Assembly (NCBI GenBank): GCA_015061915.1
Contig: SUVR01000003.1
Location: 124,001-188,000 of the forward strand
DNA: 64,000 bases
Source of the DNA: Lentisphaerota bacterium
GTDB lineage: Bacteria > Verrucomicrobiota > Lentisphaeria > Victivallales > UBA1829
Direction: 5' to 3'
Positions 29,439 to 38,599 of the stretch are shown piece by piece. How positions within the stretch are numbered: the first letter of the stretch is position 1; each line of letters opens with the position of its first letter. Both the position numbers and the translations under genes were made by a program. Below the pieces are notes generated by a model. That model was given only the letters and a program-made list of their open reading frames with translations, did no database searches and was not told where the DNA came from.

Positions 29439-30533
29439 ATGAAAGCTGAAAAAGTTTTGAGAGTGAACGCAACAAAGGAGCATAACCGCAACTCGGAAGG
29501 TGCCTTTGTGGAGCTGAAAGACGGAACCATTCTTTTCGCATACACCCGTTACAACGGCGAAGACTGGCGGGATGATGCCTCTGCGGACATCGTTGTGATC
29601 AAGTCCAAAGATGGCGGCACCACCTGGAGCGAGCCGGAAGTTGTGGTGGAGCATGACCCCGGTTACGGCAACGTGATGAGTGTTTCCCTCCTCCGTCTGC
29701 AGAGCGGAAGGATCTGTTTCATCTACCTGAAAAAACGCCTCTTTGAAGGTTGTACGGACTGCCGCCCCATGCTGAAATTTTCGGATGACGACGGCGCAAC
29801 CTGGAGCGAACCGCAGTATGTCATCGGTGCCCCCGGATACTACGTGGTCAATAACGACCGCCTGATCCAGCTCAAGTCCGGCCGTCTGCTGCTGCCTGCC
29901 GCCTGTCACCGCTGGAAAGGGCAGGTTTCTGCCACCAGTTTCGGATTGGACGGCAGAGCTGTGGATTATGTCTATTATTCCGACGATGAGGGCGCCACGT
30001 GGTACGAAGCGCCGGACTGGATCCTGCCTTCCGTCAGTGAAAGCCGTACCGGACTTCAGGAGCCGGGCGTGGTGGAGCTGGAAGACGGCAGAGTCATGCT
30101 CTGGGCACGGACCGATCAGGGATGTCAGTACAAAGCCTTCTCCTACGATGGCGGTCTGAACTGGACCGATGCCATTCCCGCCCCCGAATTTCTCAGCCCT
30201 GCCGCTCCCTTGAGTATGAAACGGGATCCCGTAACCGGCGATCTGGTTGCCATCTGGAACGACCAGAAACCCCGGTACGGCATGGCGCTGGATCATGCCG
30301 GCAGGTGTCCCTGGAGCTGGGACCGGGCGCCCTATGCTATGGCTTTCAGCAGCGATAACGGCAATACCTGGACCGGACATAACGCGTTCGATACCGAGGA
30401 AGGATGTGGGTTCTGTTACTGCGCGATCCTGTTCTGCAGCAACGGGAATCTCCTCACCGCATACTGCTCCGGCGGTAAACCCTACGGCACTGAAACTCTG
30501 CAGGATATTACGATCTGCCGTTTTACACGGTAA
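29439..30533 (+). CDS. Sialidase-like protein with BNR/Asp-box repeats
   Basis: Asp-box motifs SKDGGTTW, SDDDGATW, SDDEGATW, SYDGGLNW, SSDNGNTW; no signal peptide seen. Confidence 0.85.
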   Translation: MKAEKVLRVNATKEHNRNSEGAFVELKDGTILFAYTRYNGEDWRDDASADIVVIKSKDGGTTWSEPEVVVEHDPGYGNVMSVSLLRLQSGRICFIYLKKRLFEGCTDCRPMLKFSDDDGATWSEPQYVIGAPGYYVVNNDRLIQLKSGRLLLPAACHRWKGQVSATSFGLDGRAVDYVYYSDDEGATWYEAPDWILPSVSESRTGLQEPGVVELEDGRVMLWARTDQGCQYKAFSYDGGLNWTDAIPAPEFLSPAAPLSMKRDPVTGDLVAIWNDQKPRYGMALDHAGRCPWSWDRAPYAMAFSSDNGNTWTGHNAFDTEEGCGFCYCAILFCSNGNLLTAYCSGGKPYGTETLQDITICRFTR

Positions 30534-30578
30534 CAGCAATATCCCATTCCGACGGCGGGGCACGGCTGTCCGCCGGTG

Positions 30579-30625
30579 AAAAAAAGCGGGCTGCAGCTTT
30601 CGCTGCAACCCGCTCTGTTTTTTTT
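30579..30625. terminator. Bidirectional terminator between convergent genes
   Basis: AAAAAAAGCGGGcTGCAGC-tttc-GCTGCAacCCGCTctgTTTTTTTT: A-run and T-run on either side of one stem, between + gene 29439-30533 and - gene 30709-33126. Confidence 0.75.
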
Positions 30626-30708
30626 ACCGGGCGGACGGTGCGCTTTTTCAAGTGCACCCGGTGGACCGCATTTGCGGTCCGCCGTGCCGTGCCCCGGCGC
30701 GCGTATGC

Positions 30709-33126
30709 TCACTTCATGAGGGCTTCTTCCAGATATTTTCTGCGAAGATCTTCGACTTCATATCTCAACCCTTTCATCAGGGGCAGAGCATTGACATAGA
30801 CATCTTCGATTTCTTCGTCCGTCATATCTTTTTTGACTTTGGCTGCATATTCTGCCAGTTTTTCCTGCAACGGTTTGAGGTACTGCTGATAGAATTCCGG
30901 ATCGCCGATGAGTTCTGCACCCCAGGTGGCGAAAGCATCTTCTCCCATACCGGTTGCGCCGCCGTAGGGGATCAGCTTATAGTTGCGATAGGTCTTGAAG
31001 ATGATTTCTTTCCGGATCTCATTGAGCTGTTTTCTGTTCAAATCGAAACGGAGTCTTCCCCATTCGGACACGCCGTGCGGGCCCTGGGTACCGCCCCAGG
31101 TCATACCACCGGCGGGAGTCCACACGATGGCATCAAAGAGATAATCGGAACCATTTTCGGGCAGTTTATTGTAATGCGTTTCCCAGCCGAAGAAGATGTG
31201 GATCACATAATCGGTATCGGAGAAAGCAAATTCGGTGCGATAAGACCGTGCGGGGCTTTTATCGTCCAGACGGATCGCGCCTTTGTTGTTATACGTGGTA
31301 TAGAATGACCATGTAGACTTGCCAACCGGATCGGGACCGAAGCAGATATAGGGCTGATTGTGACCGGGTGCGAAGTAACATTCCGGGCTGACTGCCTTTG
31401 CGAAGCCCTGTTCCACTTCCCGTGCATTTTCCGCCTCGATCCGCAGGAACACATGCAGACCGTAACGGTCGGCAGCGGCGGTGATCTCGGTGGTTCCCAG
31501 CGGTTTTTCGGTGGGGTCGAAGGTCACGTTTCTGGCACCGGTCGCTACGTCGGTTTCAAAGAAGTCCAGTGCGCCGCGATAGGGGATATTGCAATACTGT
31601 TTTTCCAGTTTGCTGTAGATTTTGCGCCAGTCGGCAACACTGTAAATGGGCGTATCGAAATATTTGACCGTCAGGACGCGTTTTTCCGGCATGGCAAAAT
31701 ATTTCTGATAAGCGGCGGCATACTTTTCCGCCTCAGCCGTTTTTCCCCAGACCAGACACTGACGCGCCACGCTGCGGATAATGCCGTATTCTTCTTTATT
31801 GGACCGTTTTGCCGCTTTGATGACGGGCATAACATCTTTGCCTTCCAGCAGCGCCACGAAGCACTGGAATTTGAGTTTTTCCATATCCGTCAGTTTCAGC
31901 GTAGCGATATATTCGTTGGCAACCTTGATGGCATCCGCAGTTCTGCCGCAGGCACCGAGGGAGGACACATACAGCATTTTAGCGTGGACCGGCTCCATAT
32001 ATCTGGTATCCATGATCAGTTCGCAAAGCTCTGCGGCGAGAGCGTAGTCACCTCTGCCATACGCCATGAGGAAACCGCCATTCCGGGTGAATGCCCAGGA
32101 GAACTTGTCCTTTGCCGGGATCCCTTTCAGCGTTGCGCGGGCAGCAACATCTTCCGGCTCCATGGTATCCATACAGTAGTGCGCCGCAATATCAAACCGC
32201 TGTTTTGCCGGGTTCTTTGTATCCATCACAAACTTGCGGGCATCTGCAGTGCGATCGCAGGGAGACATGGACATAGACCCGTGATGAGTATTGCTCCTGC
32301 GGGGATTGGCAGGCGCATAGAAAAGCAGTTCTGCATAAAGATTGTTGGCTGCTTTCCAGAAAGCGGCGGCATCATCCAGTTTTCCGTAACGGAATGCGAT
32401 CGCGGCACCGTGAGAGGCGGCGGTCGTGGGATGGATCTTCATCGCTTCCCAGATGGTCTTTTTGTAGTTTTCGTAATCTTCATTCCAGCGGTAAACGTTG
32501 GCGAGGATGAGATAGGTCTTCGCCTGATACATTTTATCCAGCTGCTTCAGCGTCATGGCTTCGCGGGCAACGGCTTCGGCTTTCTTGAAGTCCTTGATCC
32601 CGGCATAGTATTCTGCCAGTTTACTGTAGGTATCAACTTTCTGAACGTCTTTGACCGCCTTGTCATTGATGATCGCCATAGCGGCGGGGACCAGTTCCAC
32701 ATCTGCGGCTTTGGCATCGTAGCACTGGATCGTCGTCCAGCCGGGCATACGGCAGCAGGAGATGATGTAATCGTAGATTTTGTACCGCACAGCGGGATCT
32801 GCGGCAAATTCGGGATCCTTCAGGAACTCTTTTGCCATTTCAATGCGCTGCGGATAGGAAACCTTTTTACTGAAAGACTTAAACTTTTTGTCGATTGCTG
32901 CAATACGTTCTTTGGTTTCCGCAACGCGTTTTGCAGCTTCCGCGGCGGCCTTTTTGCGTTCCAGAACCGCCTTCTGGGCAGGAGTCAGGGGTTTTTCCGG
33001 TGCCTTGACGGCGACCTTTTCCGGTGCTTCCGGAGCAGCGGCTTCGGGTTCCGTCGTACAGGCAGTCAGACAGAACAGCCCGGCAAGAACGGGATATGCA
33101 AAGATGGAATATTTCATGGTTCGCAT
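30709..33126 (-). CDS. Putative lipoprotein with TPR-like helical region and C-terminal CBM9-like domain
   Basis: Lipobox-like LFCLTAC; C-terminal region visibly similar to the protein at 37142-38521 (RYGLHVFLRIEA...; ...YEVEDLRRKYLEEALMK versus ...FVVDDLRTQYLQKQLLSE). Confidence 0.7.
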   Translation of the reverse strand: MRTMKYSIFAYPVLAGLFCLTACTTEPEAAAPEAPEKVAVKAPEKPLTPAQKAVLERKKAAAEAAKRVAETKERIAAIDKKFKSFSKKVSYPQRIEMAKEFLKDPEFAADPAVRYKIYDYIISCCRMPGWTTIQCYDAKAADVELVPAAMAIINDKAVKDVQKVDTYSKLAEYYAGIKDFKKAEAVAREAMTLKQLDKMYQAKTYLILANVYRWNEDYENYKKTIWEAMKIHPTTAASHGAAIAFRYGKLDDAAAFWKAANNLYAELLFYAPANPRRSNTHHGSMSMSPCDRTADARKFVMDTKNPAKQRFDIAAHYCMDTMEPEDVAARATLKGIPAKDKFSWAFTRNGGFLMAYGRGDYALAAELCELIMDTRYMEPVHAKMLYVSSLGACGRTADAIKVANEYIATLKLTDMEKLKFQCFVALLEGKDVMPVIKAAKRSNKEEYGIIRSVARQCLVWGKTAEAEKYAAAYQKYFAMPEKRVLTVKYFDTPIYSVADWRKIYSKLEKQYCNIPYRGALDFFETDVATGARNVTFDPTEKPLGTTEITAAADRYGLHVFLRIEAENAREVEQGFAKAVSPECYFAPGHNQPYICFGPDPVGKSTWSFYTTYNNKGAIRLDDKSPARSYRTEFAFSDTDYVIHIFFGWETHYNKLPENGSDYLFDAIVWTPAGGMTWGGTQGPHGVSEWGRLRFDLNRKQLNEIRKEIIFKTYRNYKLIPYGGATGMGEDAFATWGAELIGDPEFYQQYLKPLQEKLAEYAAKVKKDMTDEEIEDVYVNALPLMKGLRYEVEDLRRKYLEEALMK

Positions 33127-33130
33127 CTCC

Positions 33131-35041
33131 TTATTTGCTGTGTTTCAAGAGGTTGAGGATGTGGCGGATCATTTCCAGACGCGCCATGGAGAGATCGAAC
33201 GCATCGGTATCCATATCGGCGAGGAATTTGAGTGCCTGGCGTGCGGCGAAATCGCCGGGGACATTGGCGGCGTTGCCCAGGAGGGGACGCGCCAGCTGCT
33301 GAACGAGCGTGGCATAGCGGACATCGTCGATCCCTTCGCGGTGACCTTCCCACTGGAGGGTGTCCAACACGCCGTCAAAGTGCGTGTAATAGAAGTTCAT
33401 GCTGCGGAACGTTCCGCCGCGGGTATCATTGAAACCGGCGTTATGGAATGCATAGTTACTGTTGCAGGTCATACCCGCGCGCCACGGAGCAAGACCGTTC
33501 TGGCGGCGGTTGAAGGCAGGATTTTCCACCCCGACGTGCTGACAGGCGTACCAGCCGAAATCGTTGTCCGGAGAGATGAAGGAGAACTTGTCGGCGAGGT
33601 TGTGAGATCTGAAATCGGGCCAGGTCGGAGGCGTGAAGCAATCTGCCAGCCAACCGGCAAGGGCGTAGGTGTGGCGACTGTTGCTCCAGAATCCGAAACC
33701 TTCTTCGCGATAAATCTGGATCATGGGCAGGATGCCGCGCAGGGTTGCTCCGCCGTATTCATCCCCCCACGCCAGCTTGAAGTTGTTTCTGCCGAATTTG
33801 CGGATGTGCTCCTCTTTCTGACGCTTGGCATCAAAACGCATTTCTGCAAGGTTGGTCAGTTTCATACTGGTCGTAACGATAAAGTCGCGCTTGAGGCCGC
33901 CTTTGTCGATCAGGTCGAAACGGTAATATGCATTGCGGAAACCGGGGATCACATAGTTGTGAGCGGCAAAGTTTTTAAGCATGGAAACCAGCTGGGCTTC
34001 CGTCAGATCGTAGTCATTGCCGTTCAGCTGACGGATGAATTCGATGCCGTTGTATTCCGCCATTTCCGTGCGGAAGGGTTTATCCATATTTTTATACTGC
34101 ATGGGTTCCGGCAGTTTGAAAGGCAGGATCCGGAGCTGAACGGGGATCTTTCCGATGACTTTGCCGCCGTCCTTCAGGGTGATGGCGCCGGAATAGACAC
34201 CCGGCTTGCAATCTTCCGTCACGTGAGCGGTCAGGAAGAACTGTTTGAATTCGCCTTCGTTCAGGGTGGCACCGGCGAAAGTCTTGCTGTCGCAGAAATT
34301 GGGTTTCATGCTGCGGAACGAGCCGTCCAGACGATAAGAAGTCTGTCCCATATGTTCCAGAAGCGTATCGATCACCGGCGGCGGGGTGAGCCAGTGATAA
34401 TGGACCGTGCCGTCCTTTTCGGTCAGCCGGGCATAGTTGGAAACTTTTTTCGTATCGACCTTGATCAGATCTTCATCGTGGAGAAGCAGTTCCGGGCAGA
34501 GTTTGTATTCATTATCTTGGAAATAGCTGTACCACGCGTTGCCCGCCTGATACCACACCTTGACTGTCTTCAGATCCAGTCTGCTTTTCGGGAACACATT
34601 GCCTTCTTTGCTCTTGAGGTCGCTTACTTCAAACGCCACTTTCCCGTGCTGTTTGAACGCATAGATCACAAAGGATGCGGGTTCATACTCATTGAGCGCG
34701 GAATAGATCCGCAGAGGTGCGCCCGCCGTGCCATCCGTGGGATAGGCGTCCGGCAGATACTGTACTTCGCTCATAGCGGGTACCGAATAGTGGATGTAAC
34801 TGCCGGTGATCTTTCCCGCTTTGGCATCGGCGACCACACGGGTGACATTGGTCTTCTGTTTTTCCGTGCCGTTTTCCATCCGGTTGGCGTGATTGGACCA
34901 GATACTGTTCTCGCGGGTCAGAAGCTGATACGCTTTCAGCCATTCAGCCCGCTGTTCGGGAGGTGCCACTTCCACCTGTGCCGTCAGGGGGAACAGCGCG
35001 GCACCGGCAAGGAGTGCGGTCAGAAACGATTTTGCTTTCAT
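33131..35041 (-). CDS. Secreted DUF4091/GH123-like glycoside hydrolase paralog A
   Basis: Signal peptide; YSVPAMSEVQYLP, NEYEPASFVIYA, KVWYQAGNAWYSYF, REGIDDVRYATLVQQLARP; colinear with the paralogs at 35339 and 38600. Confidence 0.75.
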   Translation of the reverse strand: MKAKSFLTALLAGAALFPLTAQVEVAPPEQRAEWLKAYQLLTRENSIWSNHANRMENGTEKQKTNVTRVVADAKAGKITGSYIHYSVPAMSEVQYLPDAYPTDGTAGAPLRIYSALNEYEPASFVIYAFKQHGKVAFEVSDLKSKEGNVFPKSRLDLKTVKVWYQAGNAWYSYFQDNEYKLCPELLLHDEDLIKVDTKKVSNYARLTEKDGTVHYHWLTPPPVIDTLLEHMGQTSYRLDGSFRSMKPNFCDSKTFAGATLNEGEFKQFFLTAHVTEDCKPGVYSGAITLKDGGKVIGKIPVQLRILPFKLPEPMQYKNMDKPFRTEMAEYNGIEFIRQLNGNDYDLTEAQLVSMLKNFAAHNYVIPGFRNAYYRFDLIDKGGLKRDFIVTTSMKLTNLAEMRFDAKRQKEEHIRKFGRNNFKLAWGDEYGGATLRGILPMIQIYREEGFGFWSNSRHTYALAGWLADCFTPPTWPDFRSHNLADKFSFISPDNDFGWYACQHVGVENPAFNRRQNGLAPWRAGMTCNSNYAFHNAGFNDTRGGTFRSMNFYYTHFDGVLDTLQWEGHREGIDDVRYATLVQQLARPLLGNAANVPGDFAARQALKFLADMDTDAFDLSMARLEMIRHILNLLKHSK

Positions 35042-35338
35042 TCAGGACCTTTCCTGTTGTATGATGATGGGGACTCAATCTATTGCTACACTAACACCGG
35101 AAATGACAAAATCAAGAAAAAATCATTGAATAATATTCCTGTTTTATTGCCAGAAATGAGGTGCTTGCATATAATAGTATGATTGTTTTTAAAAAGCAAC
35201 TGAATTTTCTTGAAAAATTTACTTTATTTTTCCGGTTGACTTGCTATATTACTGTAAGATATGCCCCCGTGCGGGTGTAATAGTTAATGATTAAGTTTTC
35301 ATATTTGTAAATCAAACAACCGAAAGGAACACAATCAC

Positions 35339-37126
35339 ATGAAACGGAAATTGTTGTGCATGGCGGCTCTTACCGCTCTGCTGGCAGGTCCGGCTGCAGC
35401 GCAGAACATGGAATATTCCGTGGTCCCTGCTATGAGCAGCGTGAAGCGTCTTCCCACAACGGAACCGACCGACGGCGTCAAATCCGGCGTTCTCGGCTTT
35501 GTGGCGGCGAAGGGGGAATTTGAACCGGCATCCTTCGTGATCAAGTCGGATAAAGCCGCGAAGAAAGTGGTGCTGACGCCTACCGATCTCAAAAATGCCA
35601 AGGGCGACAAGATTCCCGCCTCTGCGCTGGATCTGAAGGTCATCAAGATCTGGTATCAGGCAGGCACCGGCTGGCACAGCTATTTTGCCGATACCACCGG
35701 CAGAACCCTGGTTCCGGAACTGCTGCTCAACGATGAAACACTGGTCAAAGTCGATCCCGTGAAAAAAGACAACTACCTGCGCGTGACCAACGCTCAGGGC
35801 AAAGTGGAACACGTCTGGATCAGCAACTATGTGGAACTGGAAATCCCCTTCGACACCTGGAAAAACACCATTGCCGACGCCCCCACGTTCCAGCCGTTCA
35901 CGCTGGATGCCAACGCCTGGAAACAGATCTGGGTGACCCTGGAAGCTCCGAAGAAGGCGGAAGGTCTCTACAAGGGCGAAATCAAAGTCACCATCGACGG
36001 CAAAAAGATGCAGAGCATCCCGGTCGCCGTCCGTGTGCTGCCCTTTGAATTGCCCACTCCCATGACGAATTACGATCTTTCAAGGGTTTATTATACAAGC
36101 ACTTACAATGGATTAAACTTGGCTGGCTATCTGCTGAGCAACGGGAAAGACTGGAAGACAGCCGAAGCCCGTCTGCGTGCGAACTACAAGAACCTGAAGC
36201 GCCACAATATGCTGAACCCCATGGTCCGCACCGCCCGTGCCATGGGCTACCGCTGGAACCCGGAGGAACAGGATGAAATCTTCCGCCGCCAGATCACGAT
36301 CTACAAGGAATGTGGTCTGGATACTTCTGCGCTTTTCGATGCCGTCCGCGGCATCCCCGACAACGGTTACCTGATGCACAAGGATCGCAAACTGCCGCTG
36401 GCAGAACAGAAGCTGCCCCCCTACTGGGAAAAAGACATCCTCGCCGGGAAAAAGATGGTGGAGGAAATACTGGGCAAGGGCGTTGACGTGTACTGTTTCG
36501 GCTGGGACGAACCCTCTATGGCGCGTCTCCGCGGTCAGAGACTTCCGTGGAAGTTCCTGCACGACAACGGCTTAAAGACATACAGCACCGCTCACTCCGC
36601 CCACCTGCTCCATGGCGGTTACAACGAAGACTTTGTGAACTACGGCGGCAGTTATGACAAAGCCTCCGCCGCAAAATGGCACGCGATCGGCGCCCGGATC
36701 ACCACCTACGCCGCACCTCACACCGGTCCCGAAAACCCGGATGTGGTCCGCCGCAATCACGGCATGGACCTCTATCTGTGCGACTTTGACGGCACCAACA
36801 ACTATGGATTGGACGGCGGCTGGAATGACTTCCGCGGCGCCACCTACAACTTCCGCGGTTTCAACTGGATCTACCCGGGTACCATCGAACCCATCAACAC
36901 CATCCAGTTTGAAGGGTTCCGGGAAGCGATCGACGACGTGAAGTACGCCACCCTTCTCCAGCAGCTCGCCCGCAAAGCCATCGCCACCGGTAAGACGGAC
37001 AAAGTCTACGCCGGCAGAATCGCGCTCCAGTATCTGGCTCTGATCGACGGCAAGAAAGCCGATCTGAATACGGTCAGACTCGAAATGATCAACCACATCA
37101 TGCGTCTCCGCACCATGGTGAAATAA
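35339..37126 (+). CDS. Secreted DUF4091/GH123-like glycoside hydrolase paralog B
   Basis: Signal peptide; NMEYSVVPAMSSVKRLP, GEFEPASFVIKSDK, REAIDDVKYATLLQQLARKAIATGKTDKVYAGRIALQYLALIDGKKADLNTVRLEMINHIMRL. Confidence 0.78.
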   Translation: MKRKLLCMAALTALLAGPAAAQNMEYSVVPAMSSVKRLPTTEPTDGVKSGVLGFVAAKGEFEPASFVIKSDKAAKKVVLTPTDLKNAKGDKIPASALDLKVIKIWYQAGTGWHSYFADTTGRTLVPELLLNDETLVKVDPVKKDNYLRVTNAQGKVEHVWISNYVELEIPFDTWKNTIADAPTFQPFTLDANAWKQIWVTLEAPKKAEGLYKGEIKVTIDGKKMQSIPVAVRVLPFELPTPMTNYDLSRVYYTSTYNGLNLAGYLLSNGKDWKTAEARLRANYKNLKRHNMLNPMVRTARAMGYRWNPEEQDEIFRRQITIYKECGLDTSALFDAVRGIPDNGYLMHKDRKLPLAEQKLPPYWEKDILAGKKMVEEILGKGVDVYCFGWDEPSMARLRGQRLPWKFLHDNGLKTYSTAHSAHLLHGGYNEDFVNYGGSYDKASAAKWHAIGARITTYAAPHTGPENPDVVRRNHGMDLYLCDFDGTNNYGLDGGWNDFRGATYNFRGFNWIYPGTIEPINTIQFEGFREAIDDVKYATLLQQLARKAIATGKTDKVYAGRIALQYLALIDGKKADLNTVRLEMINHIMRLRTMVK

Positions 37127-37141
37127 GGAAAGGACTGAACC

Positions 37142-38521
37142 ATGAAATTCAAAGCTCTCCTTTTTGCTCTCGCCGGCGCAGTGATGCTCTCCGGCTTCAC
37201 TCCTGCGCTGCAGGCACAGAAAAAAGCGCCTGCAAAATCTGCGGCAAAAGCTCCTGCAAAACCGCAGAAATATGATGCACGCAACACAAAAAATAAGATC
37301 AATGCCCTGATCAATATCAGCGCAGAACGGGATATCCAGAAGATCCGCGCCATGATCGCCGATTACCGGAAAGATGCGAAGTTCGGCGCCGATGCGCTCT
37401 ACACTTTCGACCTGATCGAAGCCGGTCTGAATGCCAAGGGCAATCCCAAAGCAGTGAAAATGCCCAAAACGCCGGAAGGCATGAACGCTTCTGCTGTGGA
37501 AAGTGCATTTTTCAGCACGGCAAAAGTCTTTATGCACCTCCGGGATTATCCCATTGCCCAGTTCTTCGGAACGGTCCGGCAGAAAGAAGTTCCGGTCTAT
37601 GTCTGTAACGCAGTCGCCCTCGCTCCGAAGGATGTGACCGGCTGGGAAACGACAAAGATCAACGCCCCCGTGGCGACCGGTTTTGAAAAATATAACGAAA
37701 AAGCCGCTGCGCTGCTCATCAACGACGTGAACAGTGTCCGTGACTCTGCCACGCTCAAGAGCGACAAAAACTGCCCCGTCTCCTTCCGCGTTGCAGCGGA
37801 TAAATACGGGATCAGTATTTACATCAAAGCAGTCACAGCGAAGGCTGACGAGATCTTCGCCGGTCTGGCGTATGGCGGTATGTACGAAATGTACCTGCAG
37901 CCGGGTCAGGGCGAGTTCTACTACCAGTGGCTTTACTATGTGAACCCGGAAAAATGCAACGAAGCCGAATGGATGACCCCCGGCAAGCACTATCGTTTCC
38001 TGAAAGAATACATAGAATACGATTCAAAGGCAGTCGAAGGCGGCATCGGTACGGTCTTCTTCATTCCCTGGACTATGCTCTATGACCGTCTTCCGGATGC
38101 CAAAACCGAATGGAAACTGGGCGTTGTGCCGTGGGTTGCTGAAGGCGGCTTCACCTGGGGCAGCGGTCAGGTCCACGAACTGAACAAGTTTGGTACGCTG
38201 AAATTTGCCGGTCTGGAAAAGATCATGCCGGAAATCAAGCGTCAACTGGTTATGGCTGCCTGGGGCAAGTACAAGAAGGAAAGCGGTGCAGTCCTCACCT
38301 TCTGGAACGATGAACAGCGCGGCGACCGCAAGTTTGAAGCGGAAGTGTTGATCCCCCTGAAGAACAAATGTGCTGAATGGGGCAAACTCGTCAAAGCGGA
38401 TATGGATGCCGCCACCGTGGAAATGCTCTTCAAGGAAGCAGTGCCCGTCTGGAACGAATTCCAGTTCGTGGTGGATGATCTCCGCACGCAGTATCTGCAG
38501 AAACAGTTGCTCAGCGAGTAA
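37142..38521 (+). CDS. Secreted CBM9-like protein, partner of paralog B
   Basis: Signal peptide; similarity to the C-terminal region of the 30709-33126 protein; 15-nt gap to the upstream gene. Confidence 0.65.
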   Translation: MKFKALLFALAGAVMLSGFTPALQAQKKAPAKSAAKAPAKPQKYDARNTKNKINALINISAERDIQKIRAMIADYRKDAKFGADALYTFDLIEAGLNAKGNPKAVKMPKTPEGMNASAVESAFFSTAKVFMHLRDYPIAQFFGTVRQKEVPVYVCNAVALAPKDVTGWETTKINAPVATGFEKYNEKAAALLINDVNSVRDSATLKSDKNCPVSFRVAADKYGISIYIKAVTAKADEIFAGLAYGGMYEMYLQPGQGEFYYQWLYYVNPEKCNEAEWMTPGKHYRFLKEYIEYDSKAVEGGIGTVFFIPWTMLYDRLPDAKTEWKLGVVPWVAEGGFTWGSGQVHELNKFGTLKFAGLEKIMPEIKRQLVMAAWGKYKKESGAVLTFWNDEQRGDRKFEAEVLIPLKNKCAEWGKLVKADMDAATVEMLFKEAVPVWNEFQFVVDDLRTQYLQKQLLSE

Positions 38522-38599
38522 AAATGGAACAAGTTGCGGGGCAGAACCTTTCCCTTGGGCTGCCCTGCAAAACAAGAAAGCCTTCGGGGGGTGCATCTC

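Noticed and set aside
32888-35182. 764-aa plus-strand ORF
   Set aside because: Antisense to paralog A of the GH-like family, which has paralog support on the minus strand.
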